Assembly (NCBI GenBank): GCA_950022295.1
Contig: OX465598.1
Location: forward strand, 113,877,001-113,941,000
Length of the DNA stretch: 64,000 nucleotides
Source of the DNA: Bromus sterilis
Taxonomy: Eukaryota > Streptophyta > Magnoliopsida > Poales > Poaceae
Direction: 5' to 3'
Shown: positions 48,518 through 59,187 of the stretch, in pieces
Layout of the letters: the number at the start of each line of letters is the position of its first letter
Numbering within the stretch: the stretch's first letter is position 1
Made by a program: the position numbers and the translations under genes
The notes under the pieces: model-generated
What the model was told of the DNA's origin: nothing
Seen by the model: only the letters and a program-made list of their open reading frames with translations
The model's database searches: none

Positions 48518-51230
48518 AATTCCTGCTCATCCTCGAGTAGGTAAATGGTAACAGCATAATTTCTGTGGTGACATGCTAGCAACCATAAAAGAACTTTGAA
48601 AAGTAAAACAATCAAGGTTAGAGATTCAATTCAAGTCATAACATGCAAGAGTCTATATTAGCATTGAAACAAGTAACAAAAGAACAAAAGGTGCAAGAGC
48701 TCTTGCTGTCCGTGACTCGAATGTCTCCAAATGGTGTTTGCGTGCAAGAAGGGGGATAGGGAATACGAGAAAAAGTATTTTTGTGTTGAGAACTCAATCT
48801 ACTAAAGTTTCACACTTGGTCTTCTTTGGAATCTTATCTTGACTCGTCCCCAGACAACTACCCAGGTACAAGTCAATTTGATCCACTCCTTCTCGATATT
48901 TTGAGCACTCATGCAATGGATGAGTGTAAGCACGAGAGTTGACACTTAGGATGGCAAAGAGAGAATATGGTGGAGGAGGAAGACAAAAAGGATGAGAAAG
49001 GCTCACATCAATGAGGACAATCATAGGCAAGATATGCCAAATGATAGATATGATGTGAGGAGTAGGGATTGCCATGCAACGGATGCACATACGAGCTAAG
49101 AAGCTCTCCAATGGAACTATATGCAAAATAAACATCCCTATGGAGTACAAGGATATAGAGGAAGTACTAGTGTGGATCTCTCAAAAGGATAGTAGTGTTG
49201 CCCCTTTCTCTCTTTTTATTTCTTTTTCTCTTTTTTCTATTTTTTTTTATTTTTTGTGGCCTCAATGGCTCTTTCTATTTAACTCTCATTTGTCCTCTTT
49301 GGGATCTTTTAATGTGTCCACTTTGGGATCTTTTTCTCACTTAAGGGCAACACTCTATTTTACAAGAAGGTAAAGGAGATCTTTCACACTTTACAAGGTA
49401 CTCAAAAGCATAAAGAAGATGTAACTATCATGATGTATGCAATGTATGTCGCTGCCAGTGTAGCAGGAACATGTATGACATGAAGATCAAGTCATGAAGA
49501 GGTGGATGTTGCATGGCAAAGTAACTCGGAAAGGCTATGGAAATTCCTTGATAGGTAGGTATGGTGGCTGTTTTGAGGAAAGATATAAGGAGGCTTATGA
49601 TGACAGAGCGTATCATGCCAAGGGTTTGGATGTACCGGCGAAGGTGGACAGCAACTCTCGGAGTGAGAAGAAGGCAATGCACGGCACAGGAAAGGCTAGC
49701 AAAATATGGGAAGGTGGAAGTGTCAACTCTCAATACTTACATTAGTCCGAAGAACTCATGCACTTATTATCGGTAACTCTCAACCTAATAAGGAGGTTCA
49801 CAAAGAGACAAGTACCCCGAGGAGGAGTGTATGGGGGTTTGGTTATCCTTGTGCATCCTCAACTCATGGTACGTGAGTGTTCTCTGATATTCGACTCCTT
49901 AGAAGAGTAGTGATCCATCTAGTAGCTAGAGTTCTCAACTAGTTTGTAGGTTTTGAAAATACACACGGATTTCCCAAAATACGACACCTATCACTAATAG
50001 GCAAGAGCTCTTGACACCAAAAGTTCAAACATTACTCACATCAATACCTCAAAACCATTGCAAGTTATTACTAGAATTAAATAGCAACCTCAATCACCTA
50101 CTTCTCAAAACAAGACACAACTCAGTGCAACAACCAACTCTCTTTAACAAGATAAACATGAAAACTAAAAAGAGTTGCAGCAACAAACTAAACAAAAGCC
50201 AAGGCTCTTGCTAAAGACAAACTTTAAAACTAAAACTAAACATGGCAGTAGCTATGAAAAGAAAAAGAACACACAACAGCAAAAAGATAGGCATGAAGAA
50301 TCCTATGATGTGTTCTAGATTTTGAAAGTGGAGCGTGTTTCTCTCCCACACAAAGTAAGAAGGGATCTAACTTGTTATTAACAGCAAGAAAAGCTAAAGA
50401 AAACTAAAAATAAAACCTAAGAGCGAGACGCTCCAAGCATAGCACATAACCCATGAAGTAATAAAAATATAGTGAGACAAAGGACGAACTGATGATTGTT
50501 GATGGAGAAGGGGATGCACGGGGGAATCCCCAAGCTTAGACGATTGAGTCTCCTTGAATATTTATTGCGATGCATGGGGGCATCCCCAAGCTTGAGCGCT
50601 TGACACTCCTGGATCTTCTTTCATCATCTTCCATCGCAGACTTGAAAACTCCCTTCATACATAACTCATCATAAGCTGATTAGAGAGGTTAGTACCCTTA
50701 ATAAATAATTTTTCTCCACTGGATATAAAGATATTCTTGAAGATCTACTTTTTATCAAGAGTGCCAAAAAGTTTTGAAAAGAAAAAGCAAGCTTAAGGTT
50801 TGCAAAAGTTAGGAGAGACAAAACGTGGCAGAATCTGTGAAAAACAGAACAGCAGATAGTAAAGAATTTTTTAGGGGCACTTCTGCAACTCAAATCAAAA
50901 AACTCAGAACATACGGAAGTTTCATAATTGTATAGAGCATACTGTGTAAAAATTTCAGCTCAAAAATATGAACTGGGATTTTTCTGGAATTTTTCTGGTC
51001 ACGAGGACAGAATCTGTTTTCTGGACAGCATGTCACAACTTTTACTTCCCTTGCCGTCAGAGGCTATAACTTGGCACAAAGTTGAAAAATAAAGATACAA
51101 TGATGTTGCTACAGTAGTAACAAACATCAAGAAACAACAAAAGCAAAAAGAAAAACCTAAATTTGTTGCGGGCTGCCTCCCGAAAGCGCTTCTTTAAAGC
51201 CATTAGCTAGGCTTAATGCAAAAAGAAGAA
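48518..51230 (-). other. Non-coding 3' part of element C interior
   Basis: 2.7 kb with no gag or pol frame. It contains the GCATGGGGGCATCCCCAAGC phrase (50573-50592), the TTTGGGATCTTTT mini-repeat (about 49285-49335), and long similarity to the interior of element B (59190-62116). Confidence 0.75.
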
Positions 51231-52170
51231 TCAAGGGTATCCAAGATCAGAATCATAAAAACCCTCAAATTGATTTTCAGTAAGCTCCTTCTTCTTCTTT
51301 CTAGGGAAGATATACTTACCTTTCGCCATACCGCGTAAACGTATGTGCCTATTACCAATATCAATGAAGCCTTTCATAGCACGGAGGAAGTCTCTTCCGA
51401 GCACAATGTTACTTTGGTTTGGCTCCATGATGAAGAAATCCATTGGTGCAGTCCTATGAAGGAATGAAACTTGGACTTCTTTTACCTTTCCTTTAATCTC
51501 TGAAATATCTCCATTAGAATGTTCATGATAAGATGATAATATATCCATATCCAATTTCAAAGAATCATAAACTATTTTTGGCATAGTAGAAACTGTGGAT
51601 CCAATATCACAAAAATCAAGGAAGCTTTGGTTAGAGATGCTAATCCTAAATAAGGGCTCCCAATCATCATCTATCTCCAACATTTCTTTCTTGTTGGACT
51701 TAAGTTCCTCTACTTTCCCCAAATCTAGAGCATCTAGTCTTTTTTCAATAGTGGCAAGTCTATCTATGACAGTATCAATACTACGATCATAAACAAAATA
51801 ACTAGATAGACTATGCAAAATCTCAAGAGCCCTATCTTCATCACACTCTAGAAAATCTCCTTCAGCTATAATGTCAAGAGAGTGTTTACACCACTTAAAA
51901 AGACCATGGTAAAAATTTCTATCCAAGGCATAATTCTTTTATGTGCTTCAGAAATTCTGTCCCATGCCTTCTTCATATTTTCTCCATCCCTTTGACGGAA
52001 ATCGAGAACTTCCGATTCCCGCAAAGAACCTAGTCCTAACATGTTCATCTAAACAAGGAGGACTACTAACAGCAAGATAAATAATTTTTTTGTAAATTTT
52101 GATAAAAGACACAAAGATAAAAACTGAAAGATAAACTAACAAGACTAAAAAACAAAGGTAAAGGGTAGTG
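51231..52170 (-). pseudogene. gag-protease remnant of element C
   Basis: The minus strand reads a gag capsid stretch (SLRESEVLDFRQRDGENMKK and AWDRISEAHKR), then after one frameshift near 51930 the frame 51926-51231 (231 codons). This has the rest of gag (LDRNFYHGLFKWCKHSLDII) and a retroviral-type aspartic protease (FCDIGSTVSTMPKIVYDSL, later IVLGRDFLRAMKGFIDIG). The catalytic triplet DIG replaces the usual D-T/L-G. The C-terminus GFYDSDLGYP then stops, and no RT follows. In an intact gypsy element these would yield particle protein and its maturation enzyme. The frameshift and the shortened gag make it inactive. Confidence 0.8.
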
Positions 52171-52198
52171 TGCAACTCCCCTATCTTAGTACTTGGAG

Positions 52199-52216
52199 TC
52201 CCCGGCAACGGCGCCA
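52199..52216 (-). other. Primer binding site of element C, tRNA-Asp
   Basis: The minus strand reads TGGCGCCGTTGCCGGGGA, complementary to the 3' end of plant tRNA-Asp(GUC). It lies 10 nt inside the 5' LTR. Confidence 0.9.
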
Positions 52217-52226
52217 GAAATTCGCT

Positions 52227-53847
52227 TGATGGCTTCTCGCCCTTCGTTGGTAGGCCCCAAGTGGAAGGCGTGATGCAGTACAGCAGCGAGTTTCCCTCGG
52301 TGAAGATACCAAGGTTTGTCTCCAGTAGGACTCTGGAGATGATTAGTAGGTGTCAGTGGCGCAACTGACATGGACCTGCACACAGACACATATAACTTTG
52401 TTCCCAACGAAGTTCAGAGAGGTTGTCAATCTCTCTGGTCTTGTTGTTCACAAAGGGTAAAAACTCAAGGGATAATGATAGCAAGTAAAAACAGTAAAGT
52501 AAATAAAGCGTGGAAACAATAATAAGGATATGGACCGGGATACGTGATGTTCACTAGTGATGTCTCTCTCCCAAAAGACGATAAAACTGATATGCGAGGT
52601 AAACAAATTACAGAAAGGAAATTGACAGGATTAGGAACGCACCGCAATGCTAACTATGCTACAAAAGAAATAAAGAGGTTCAAAAGCACAGGCAGTACGC
52701 CAAAGTAAGTAGACCGTAATCCAACTGCATCTACTACTAATCATCCACCTTGAGATATCTATCCAGAACATCTCGCTGGTATTAAGTTGCGAGCCCCACC
52801 CAAAGTGTAAACCCAAAGCAACAGACAACTGCATTAAAAAGTACTTTGCGTAAAGTAAACAATCATTGCAACCGCGGTTACAAGCACCATTGTTTTCCCC
52901 CTTGTGGCAACAGCACATCCCGTAGACTCAAGTTTCTGTCACTCAAGCGTGTCATCGGGGGGCATGAACCCACAATCTAGCACAACGTTCCCTCTTGGAG
53001 TCACTACCTACTACTTGGCCAAAGCAATAAACAGGAACGGAGAACATGCAAGAATTACTTAGGAACAAAAAAATATAAGAGATAAAAACCAAATATATTA
53101 CTCTATCACAATCTGAACATAATCTCATAATCCATCAGATTCGATCAAACTCAACATAGCAATTGCAGAAATATTACAAAAGTGCCTCGATCATGTAGGG
53201 AAGCTCAGGAGGTCTAAACAATGAAGATCAAATAGGGGAGGAGAACATCACATAGCTACTGATCACGGACCCATGGTCCAAGGAAAACTACTCACGAGAC
53301 ATCCGGGGAGCATCCATGGTGGAGAGGAGACTCCCGGAGGTCAATCCTCCCTCCGGCAGAGTGCCGGGAAGAGGTCTTCTGGTGCTCCCGATCTTCGGAA
53401 GCGCGGCGGCGGCGGAACAGAGGCGAGTTTGCGGAATAGGGTTCTCGTTCTAGAGTTTTCCCATGACAGGGGATAAATAGGCGAAGGGGGGCAGCCAGAG
53501 GTGGACCAGGGGCCCCAGGCGCCCCCCTGGCGCGGCCAGGGGTGGGGCCGCGCCGGGTGGCCGCCTGGGCCCCCTGGCTCCCCTCTAGCCCCTCCCGGGC
53601 TCTTCTCGAAGCTTCCTGTACGCTGATTTTTTATCTGAATTTTCCTGAATTTTTCTGGCACTTTTTATATGGAGGAAAACTGAAATAGAAAAACAGCAGA
53701 AAACAGGAACTGGCACTGGGGTGCACTGAGTTAATAGGTTATTCCAAATATGATCAAAAATGTATGAAAGTGTATCTAGATCATAGCAATATGACACAAA
53801 ACATGTATGGAGCAAGCAGAAATTATAGATACGTTTTGGACGTATCA
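52227..53847 (-). repeat. 5' LTR of element C
   Basis: 1621 bp. Reads TGATACGTCC from 53847 leftwards and ends GAAGCCATCA at 52227. Confidence 0.95.
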
Positions 53848-53852
53848 CAAAG
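53848..53852. repeat. Right TSD of element C (CAAAG)
   Basis: Exact partner of 46879-46883. Confidence 0.95.
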
Positions 53853-54063
53853 CTATCTGTTGTGTGTGCAGGTCTAGGTGAAGTTAGCAACCTAGGTTGT
53901 AAACGGCGCCATTGTTCACTTCACCACCTACTTGTTGACGTTGGAGTCCTACTGGTTCGATACTCAACCGTAGCATCTTCGCTAAGGGAAATTTGCCGCT
54001 ACGCTACATCTCACCTTCCACTTGGGGTAACCAACGAGGGACGAGAAGTTATCTCGTGTATCA
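53853..54063 (+). repeat. 5' LTR of element B, last part
   Basis: Continues CTATCTGTTGTGTGTGCAGG and ends CTCGTGTATCA. It parallels 63571-63782 of the 3' LTR. Confidence 0.93.
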
Positions 54064-54073
54064 AGAAAATTTC

Positions 54074-54091
54074 TGGCGCCGTTGCCGGGGA
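54074..54091 (+). other. Primer binding site of element B, tRNA-Asp
   Basis: TGGCGCCGTTGCCGGGGA, identical to that of element C, 10 nt after the LTR. Confidence 0.92.
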
Positions 54092-54687
54092 CTCCACTCT
54101 TCAAGATAGGAGAGTGGCACAATATCTTTTATCTTTGCTTTTTAGTCTTGTCAGTTTACCTTTCAGTTTTTATGTTCGTGTCCTTTATCAAAAATCTAAA
54201 AAATATATAGTATGTCTAGTTCCTTACTTGCCAATCAATGTCTGACTTCTTTGAAACCAGATCTTATTGACATGGAGGATTCACCGAGGATCAACAAAAG
54301 TGGTACAAGGAACACCGCTTGTCTCAAAAGGGGATACATTTATGGAAACAAATACATCAGTTTTATGAGTATGCTAGAAACTTGTGCTCAATATATAATA
54401 TATCTTTCTGCAGGGATGAACCTTGTTGCTTCTTGAGGCACAAACTCCTTGCTTTCCAATGTGAGTACAATGACAATGAAACCTTAGATTCTTATGCTAA
54501 GAGAAATTATGATTTTTATGATGCAGTGCCAATAGAAGAATTTGTTGCTTATAAGGGTGCCTATGAAATTACTTCTCTTCTTAGAAATACTAATGATGCC
54601 CCTTACAAATCTGAGAGTCTTGCTATACTTAACTATTTTTTGGAAAATTATGATGCAAATTATTATATTCCTGATCATCTTGAGAGA

Positions 54688-54692
54688 ATCTC
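54688..54692. repeat. Left TSD of solo LTR E (ATCTC)
   Basis: Exact partner at 58408-58412. Confidence 0.93.
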
Positions 54693-57600
54693 TGTAAGGC
54701 CCGATATGCGGTACTGTTCCAGATCTAGATGTTTCCATCCAGATCCGGGGACGAAGCACATATCGGTCCCACCGCGACATATGATAATGTCATATGCCCC
54801 GGATTTCCAACATGATATCACAACATTACAGATACAAGGATACAACATCTCATACAATCGGCATACAACGGCCTTAAATACAATACATCAGCGGAAGGTA
54901 TATGTCCGAGTACAAACTACAATCAAATGCCTACTGGCAAAGAGAAAATCATCGATCCCCATAACCACACGGGTCCAGGCCCTCCGCCGGGATCCTCCTA
55001 ACTAGTCGTCGTCGAGTCTCCACGTGAGACGTCGATCACCATACCTGTTGTCGAACAAGAACCCTGAAAAGAGTTTGGGGGTAGTATCATGAGTACAGAG
55101 GTACTCAGCATCCAACTGTAGTGGTCATCTGACCCAGCAAGGAATTCATCACTCGTCATTCTAGGACAACTAGTAGTTTACGGTAAGGATGGGGTAAGTG
55201 GTGAGGTTGCTGCCGCACTAGCATTTATGAAGTGGCTAACGATCTAGAGAGTAAGATAAGAGGCCAAGCATTCGATGAGGAATCGCCTCCAACAAGTCTT
55301 GCTATCCACCTACTTACGCAAGCATAACACCTATCCTATCCTTGTCCTCCTCTTCGCATCCCGACGAAGAAGAAGCAGTCAAGGCACACACACACATTGA
55401 TCAAGTTATATTAAGATTATCTCAGTTGTTGTTGTCTATGAACAAGGAGTAGGTCTCAAGTCATCCATAACCGTGGACACGGCTTCTCGAAAATATTTAA
55501 CCCTGCAGGGGTGTACCAACTGCCCATTACAAGGCTCCGCACGCACACCCATCTATCTCAGTTGCTACCCATTATAGGCAACCATTTTATGATTTAGTTC
55601 CGAGAGATCCGAAACGACAGGTCCCTCTAACTAACAACGAACAAATACAGGTGGCCCCCGGGGAGTCGACACCATTCCAAAAGCCGGCCACGCTCTCGGA
55701 TCGGACTCTTCCTTATGACTCAGGTCGGATAGCCGGTTAATCACACATGGGAAACCGGGTCCTAGCTGATCGGGTGGACCAACAGAGAAACCATGTCGCC
55801 ACTGGCCCAAGTTGTTTTAAAACAGCTGGGGGCCCAACCAAGCACACACACGGTTTTCAAATGGTAAATCAGCTTGGGCCACCACTAGAAATGTTTGAAA
55901 CTAGGTAGGTAAGAAGAGGGGACCCCATAAAATCCCACACGCTGTTAGGAACGCTCAGTCTTAAAACCAATACCCGTAACTCGGATCCTAGGTGACTCGA
56001 ATGGAACAAAGCGTCGGGGCGGGATAGCCTAGACCTTCCATCCTTCGTCGAATATAGTCAACATTTATAATAATCATATCATCAACAACAATATAATAAT
56101 GTGATATCCCAAACCAAGGAGTAATAGGGTAACCTCGTAGCATCCTAAGCATGCATACTAAGCAGGGGCTGAGCAACGAGCAATAGGAACATAGCAGTAC
56201 ATGGTTTGCTGGGAAGGGACATGGTTGTATCAGTTTGAAAGAGGTTGTAAACATGTGGTAGGATCAAACATCGAACCTATCCTAGACTAGCATGCAAACC
56301 GCTGGTTGAAATAGAATGGATCATAAGTAATGTATAGTCCTTTCCTGTTGATAAGTCGGGTTCCGAAGGTGTAGTTGATCGGAAGCTCGCATCGTCTCCG
56401 AAGGTACCCGCGGAAGCACACAAGACGGTAAACACTGGAAAGCAATCAACGAGCAAGCACTCTATTACTACGAGGCAAACACGAGAAAGCATCAACAAGA
56501 AGGCAACACGAGACATCGCACCTACCGTCGCGAGCGGTTACTAACAGGTTAAGTGGAGTACTCGTCACACACGATGATACCGCACGTTTATATTGGTTCA
56601 AGTTGTTTAGCTACTCAAGGTGAGAAAGGTTGTTAACATGGCATATCACTCAAGCATGGCATAGCACACAAACATGGAAAGAGGTGAAGCACAAAGGAAA
56701 CTATCTATGCTAGTCAATTTAAATGGGGGGTAAAACCTATACATGGCAAACTATTGCGGACCCCACCATAAAAATGGAATTTGGTACTGTTCTTCCCTAA
56801 ACAATATTTTATTATTTTTATTAGCAAGCAGGAGCAGCATAAACACAATCTACATGCAATTCTAGTCAAGTTACAAATAAAGAACATTTTATTCAGAGCA
56901 ACGGTTAAAAAGTTATGGCAATTACAGTTTATAGTGGCAAGCAGTTGTAATTAGCAGTAAAACAACATGTAAACAAAGTCAAACATAGCAAAAGAGCACA
57001 TTTTATTAATCTCACAAAATTTTAAGAAAGTTTCATGTTTAACGCGTCGCAATCCGAGCTACGAGCTAAAAGATACGGACATCGCAAAAATCTATCACAA
57101 TCTGCCATTTAATTAACCAGAAAAATAAATAAAGGGTCCACTGGGCCCAAACAGCATCAATTGGGTCTACACGGGAGGGCAATAGCTACCTAAAAGACAC
57201 CCACGGCGCTAAACATTGCTAGGCCGAGCCCACTACCGCAACAAAAAAAGAAAAAAAAAGAAAAGGGGGGCTGCTCACCGATGGGCCTCGGCCCAGGCTG
57301 GCGTGGTGGGCGTGATTGAGTTGGGCCGCCGGTTGGCCTATCTGGCGGGCAACGGCGGGGGATCGGGAGTCCAACCTCCCGTCGGCCTCGACGCCGAGCG
57401 TGACTGCGGCCGCCGGACTCCGGTGAGGTGGGAGGCTCGTCTGGAGGGCGAAAGGAGGCGGCGCCGGCCGGATCCGTGCGCGTGGAGGTCGGGGCGGCCG
57501 GACCTGGTCCTGCGGTGGAGAGATCGGTGGCTGGCGGCGTGGTTCTTGGCTCGAGCTCGAGCTCCGTGGGCATGGCGCGCGGCGGCTGTCGTGGTGGTCC

Positions 57601-58407
57601 TGCAGGCAAGGGAGGAGGGCGGTCGTGAGAGAAGATGAGAGGGAAGAGGCACGGGGTGCAGGGGCTCAACGAGGAGCGCGGCGCGGGGAGGGCGGCTCAC
57701 CGGAGCGGAGGGCGCGGCGGCCTCGGGCTGGAGGAGAGAGCAGGTGAGGGCTAGGGGCATATCCAGGGCCGTCAGATCGCAGATCTGACGGTCCTGGACA
57801 GTCTGGATCTAGGGTTTGGCTAGAAATTAGGTAAAGATGCGAAAATTGGGGCAATTTTTGGGGCAAAGTGAGGGGGTGGCTGCAATTTTGGCCTAGGGAA
57901 ACCCTAGAAAGAGGTGGGAGAGTGGTGGTCTTTATATAGCCCAGGTGGCTGGCAGTTTGTAAAAACATCCCTGGTTTTTCTCTCGCGCGCGCGGTGCTTA
58001 CGTTTCTGACCGCCGGAGGGTCCGCAGTACCTCCGATTCGGGTAAAACTTTGAACTGCGTGATCAACGCGTCGAGCCGGAGGCGGTCACCTCGCGTTGGA
58101 ACCATTCCAAGAACACTTTCCGGCGTTCTATAAAAATAACCAGTTCAATTATTAAATGGGGTTTCTCGTTCCGTTGGCTGCGGCTGGTCTCGTGTGGTTT
58201 TGCGACGGTGATCGGGTGAAATCCGGTGTCGCAAAGGTCGAGTGTCAGGGTGGCAAGGGTTGGTCTCCGTCCGGTACGAGATAAGAGGGGGGAAAATAAT
58301 CGCCGATCGATAAATCGGGGATGCAAACACCGCAAACAAATCAGGCAATCAAACAATTCACACCGAAAACAATTTTTTTTATTTTTTGTGAAATCTGGGC
58401 TGTTACA
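54693..58407 (-). mobile_element. Solo LTR, family E
   Basis: 3715 bp. On the minus strand it starts TGTAACAGCCCAGATTTC and ends ATATCGGGCCTTACA. TSD ATCTC is exact. Orientation is taken from the layout: CpG-rich block (57180-58300) in the first third on the minus strand, TATATAAAG at 57931-57939 (minus), unique tail. No interior. It cuts the gag-like frame of element B. Both-strand open frames at 57190-57970 reflect GC content. Confidence 0.92.
57931..57939 (-). promoter_or_regulatory. TATA box candidate of LTR E
   Basis: The minus strand reads CTATATAAAGACC. Confidence 0.5.
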
Positions 58408-58412
58408 ATCTC
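58408..58412. repeat. Right TSD of solo LTR E (ATCTC)
   Basis: Exact partner of 54688-54692. The element B frame resumes here. Confidence 0.93.
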
Positions 58413-59187
58413 TCCCCCAAAGGAAGAGATTAATGCTTTGCAGGACTCTATGAAAGAAGAAATTGATGAAACCGAAAGCTCCTTGGATGAAAAAGAGGAG
58501 GAGAGCGATGAACAAAAGTAGGAAGAATGGAGCCATCCATGTCTACCTTCTGATGAGAGTAACTCTTTGAATCTTACCTTATATGAGTGTTATGATCCTA
58601 TGGATTCTGTTGAAATATCCCTTTTTGATGAATTTGATGCCTTCTATGCTTATGGCCATGATGCCACTATGAATGATGCTTATGGGGATGAACTTTCTAT
58701 AGTTCCTCATGTTAAGCATGAAATTGTTGCTATTGCACCCACACTTGATTTTCCTATTATCCTTTTGAAATCTCCAAACATTCCGGAGAGTTTTGTCCTT
58801 ATTAAACGTCAATGTGACGGGTTGCATTTATCTTATGATCCTAAAGAACGTATTGAAAACTATACACGTGTGCTTGCAGTTCATGAACAACATGATTTAT
58901 GTGATAGTTATATTCTTGATGTTATTCATGATACTACTGAAAATTACTGTGCGAGAGGAAAGCTTGGTTCTAAAATCTTTCATGTTACAAATACACCTCT
59001 CTTTTTGATGAAAATTTTCACCTTCCTATGCTTGTCACTTTGTGCTTCTTTGATTTATTTTCTTATAAGATACCTATGCATAGGAAGTGGGTTAGGCTTA
59101 AATGTGTTTCATATTTTCTTCTTGATGGTCTCTGTTGCTTCAAGTCCTTATTCTTATGAGAGCATCTTCTATAATCTTTATGCCTAG

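Larger units (their letters stand above)
46884..53847 (-). mobile_element. Element C: complete non-autonomous gypsy-type retrotransposon
   Basis: 6964 bp, minus orientation. LTRs at 52227-53847 (5') and 46884-48503 (3') start TGATACGTCC and end GAAGCCATCA on the minus strand. TSD CAAAG is exact. There is a tRNA-Asp primer site at 52199-52216 and a polypurine tract at 48504-48517. The interior (3.7 kb) carries a shortened gag-protease frame and no integrase or RT. The first 250 bp of the LTR ends compared by eye differ at about 4-5 percent. Confidence 0.95.
54212..59187 (+). pseudogene. gag-like reading frame of element B, split by solo LTR E
   Basis: The first part (about 54319-54692) reads KGIHLWKQIHQFYEYARNLC, YNDNETLDSYAKRNYDFYDA and NYDANYYIPDHLERIS. 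It is interrupted by LTR E at 54693 and resumes after 58412 with PPKEEINALQDSMKEEID and SLDEKEEESDEQK. There is then a TAG stop at about 58519, followed by 206 codons (58567-59187). The N-terminal piece looks like the capsid part of a gypsy gag. The C-terminal piece has no protease motif. It is acidic and ends in two strongly hydrophobic segments (IFTFLCLSLCASLIYFLI and FHIFFLMVSVASS). Its function is unknown. Interruption, a frame change at 54212-54319 and a stop make it inactive. Confidence 0.6.

Noticed and set aside
57190..57968. Frames of 100-159 codons near a TATA box
   Set aside because: GC-rich U3 of solo LTR E. No homology seen and both strands are open.
58981..59187. Envelope-like gene in element B
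   Set aside because: Hydrophobic segments alone are not evidence of an envelope. No signal peptide, no separate start and no fusion features.
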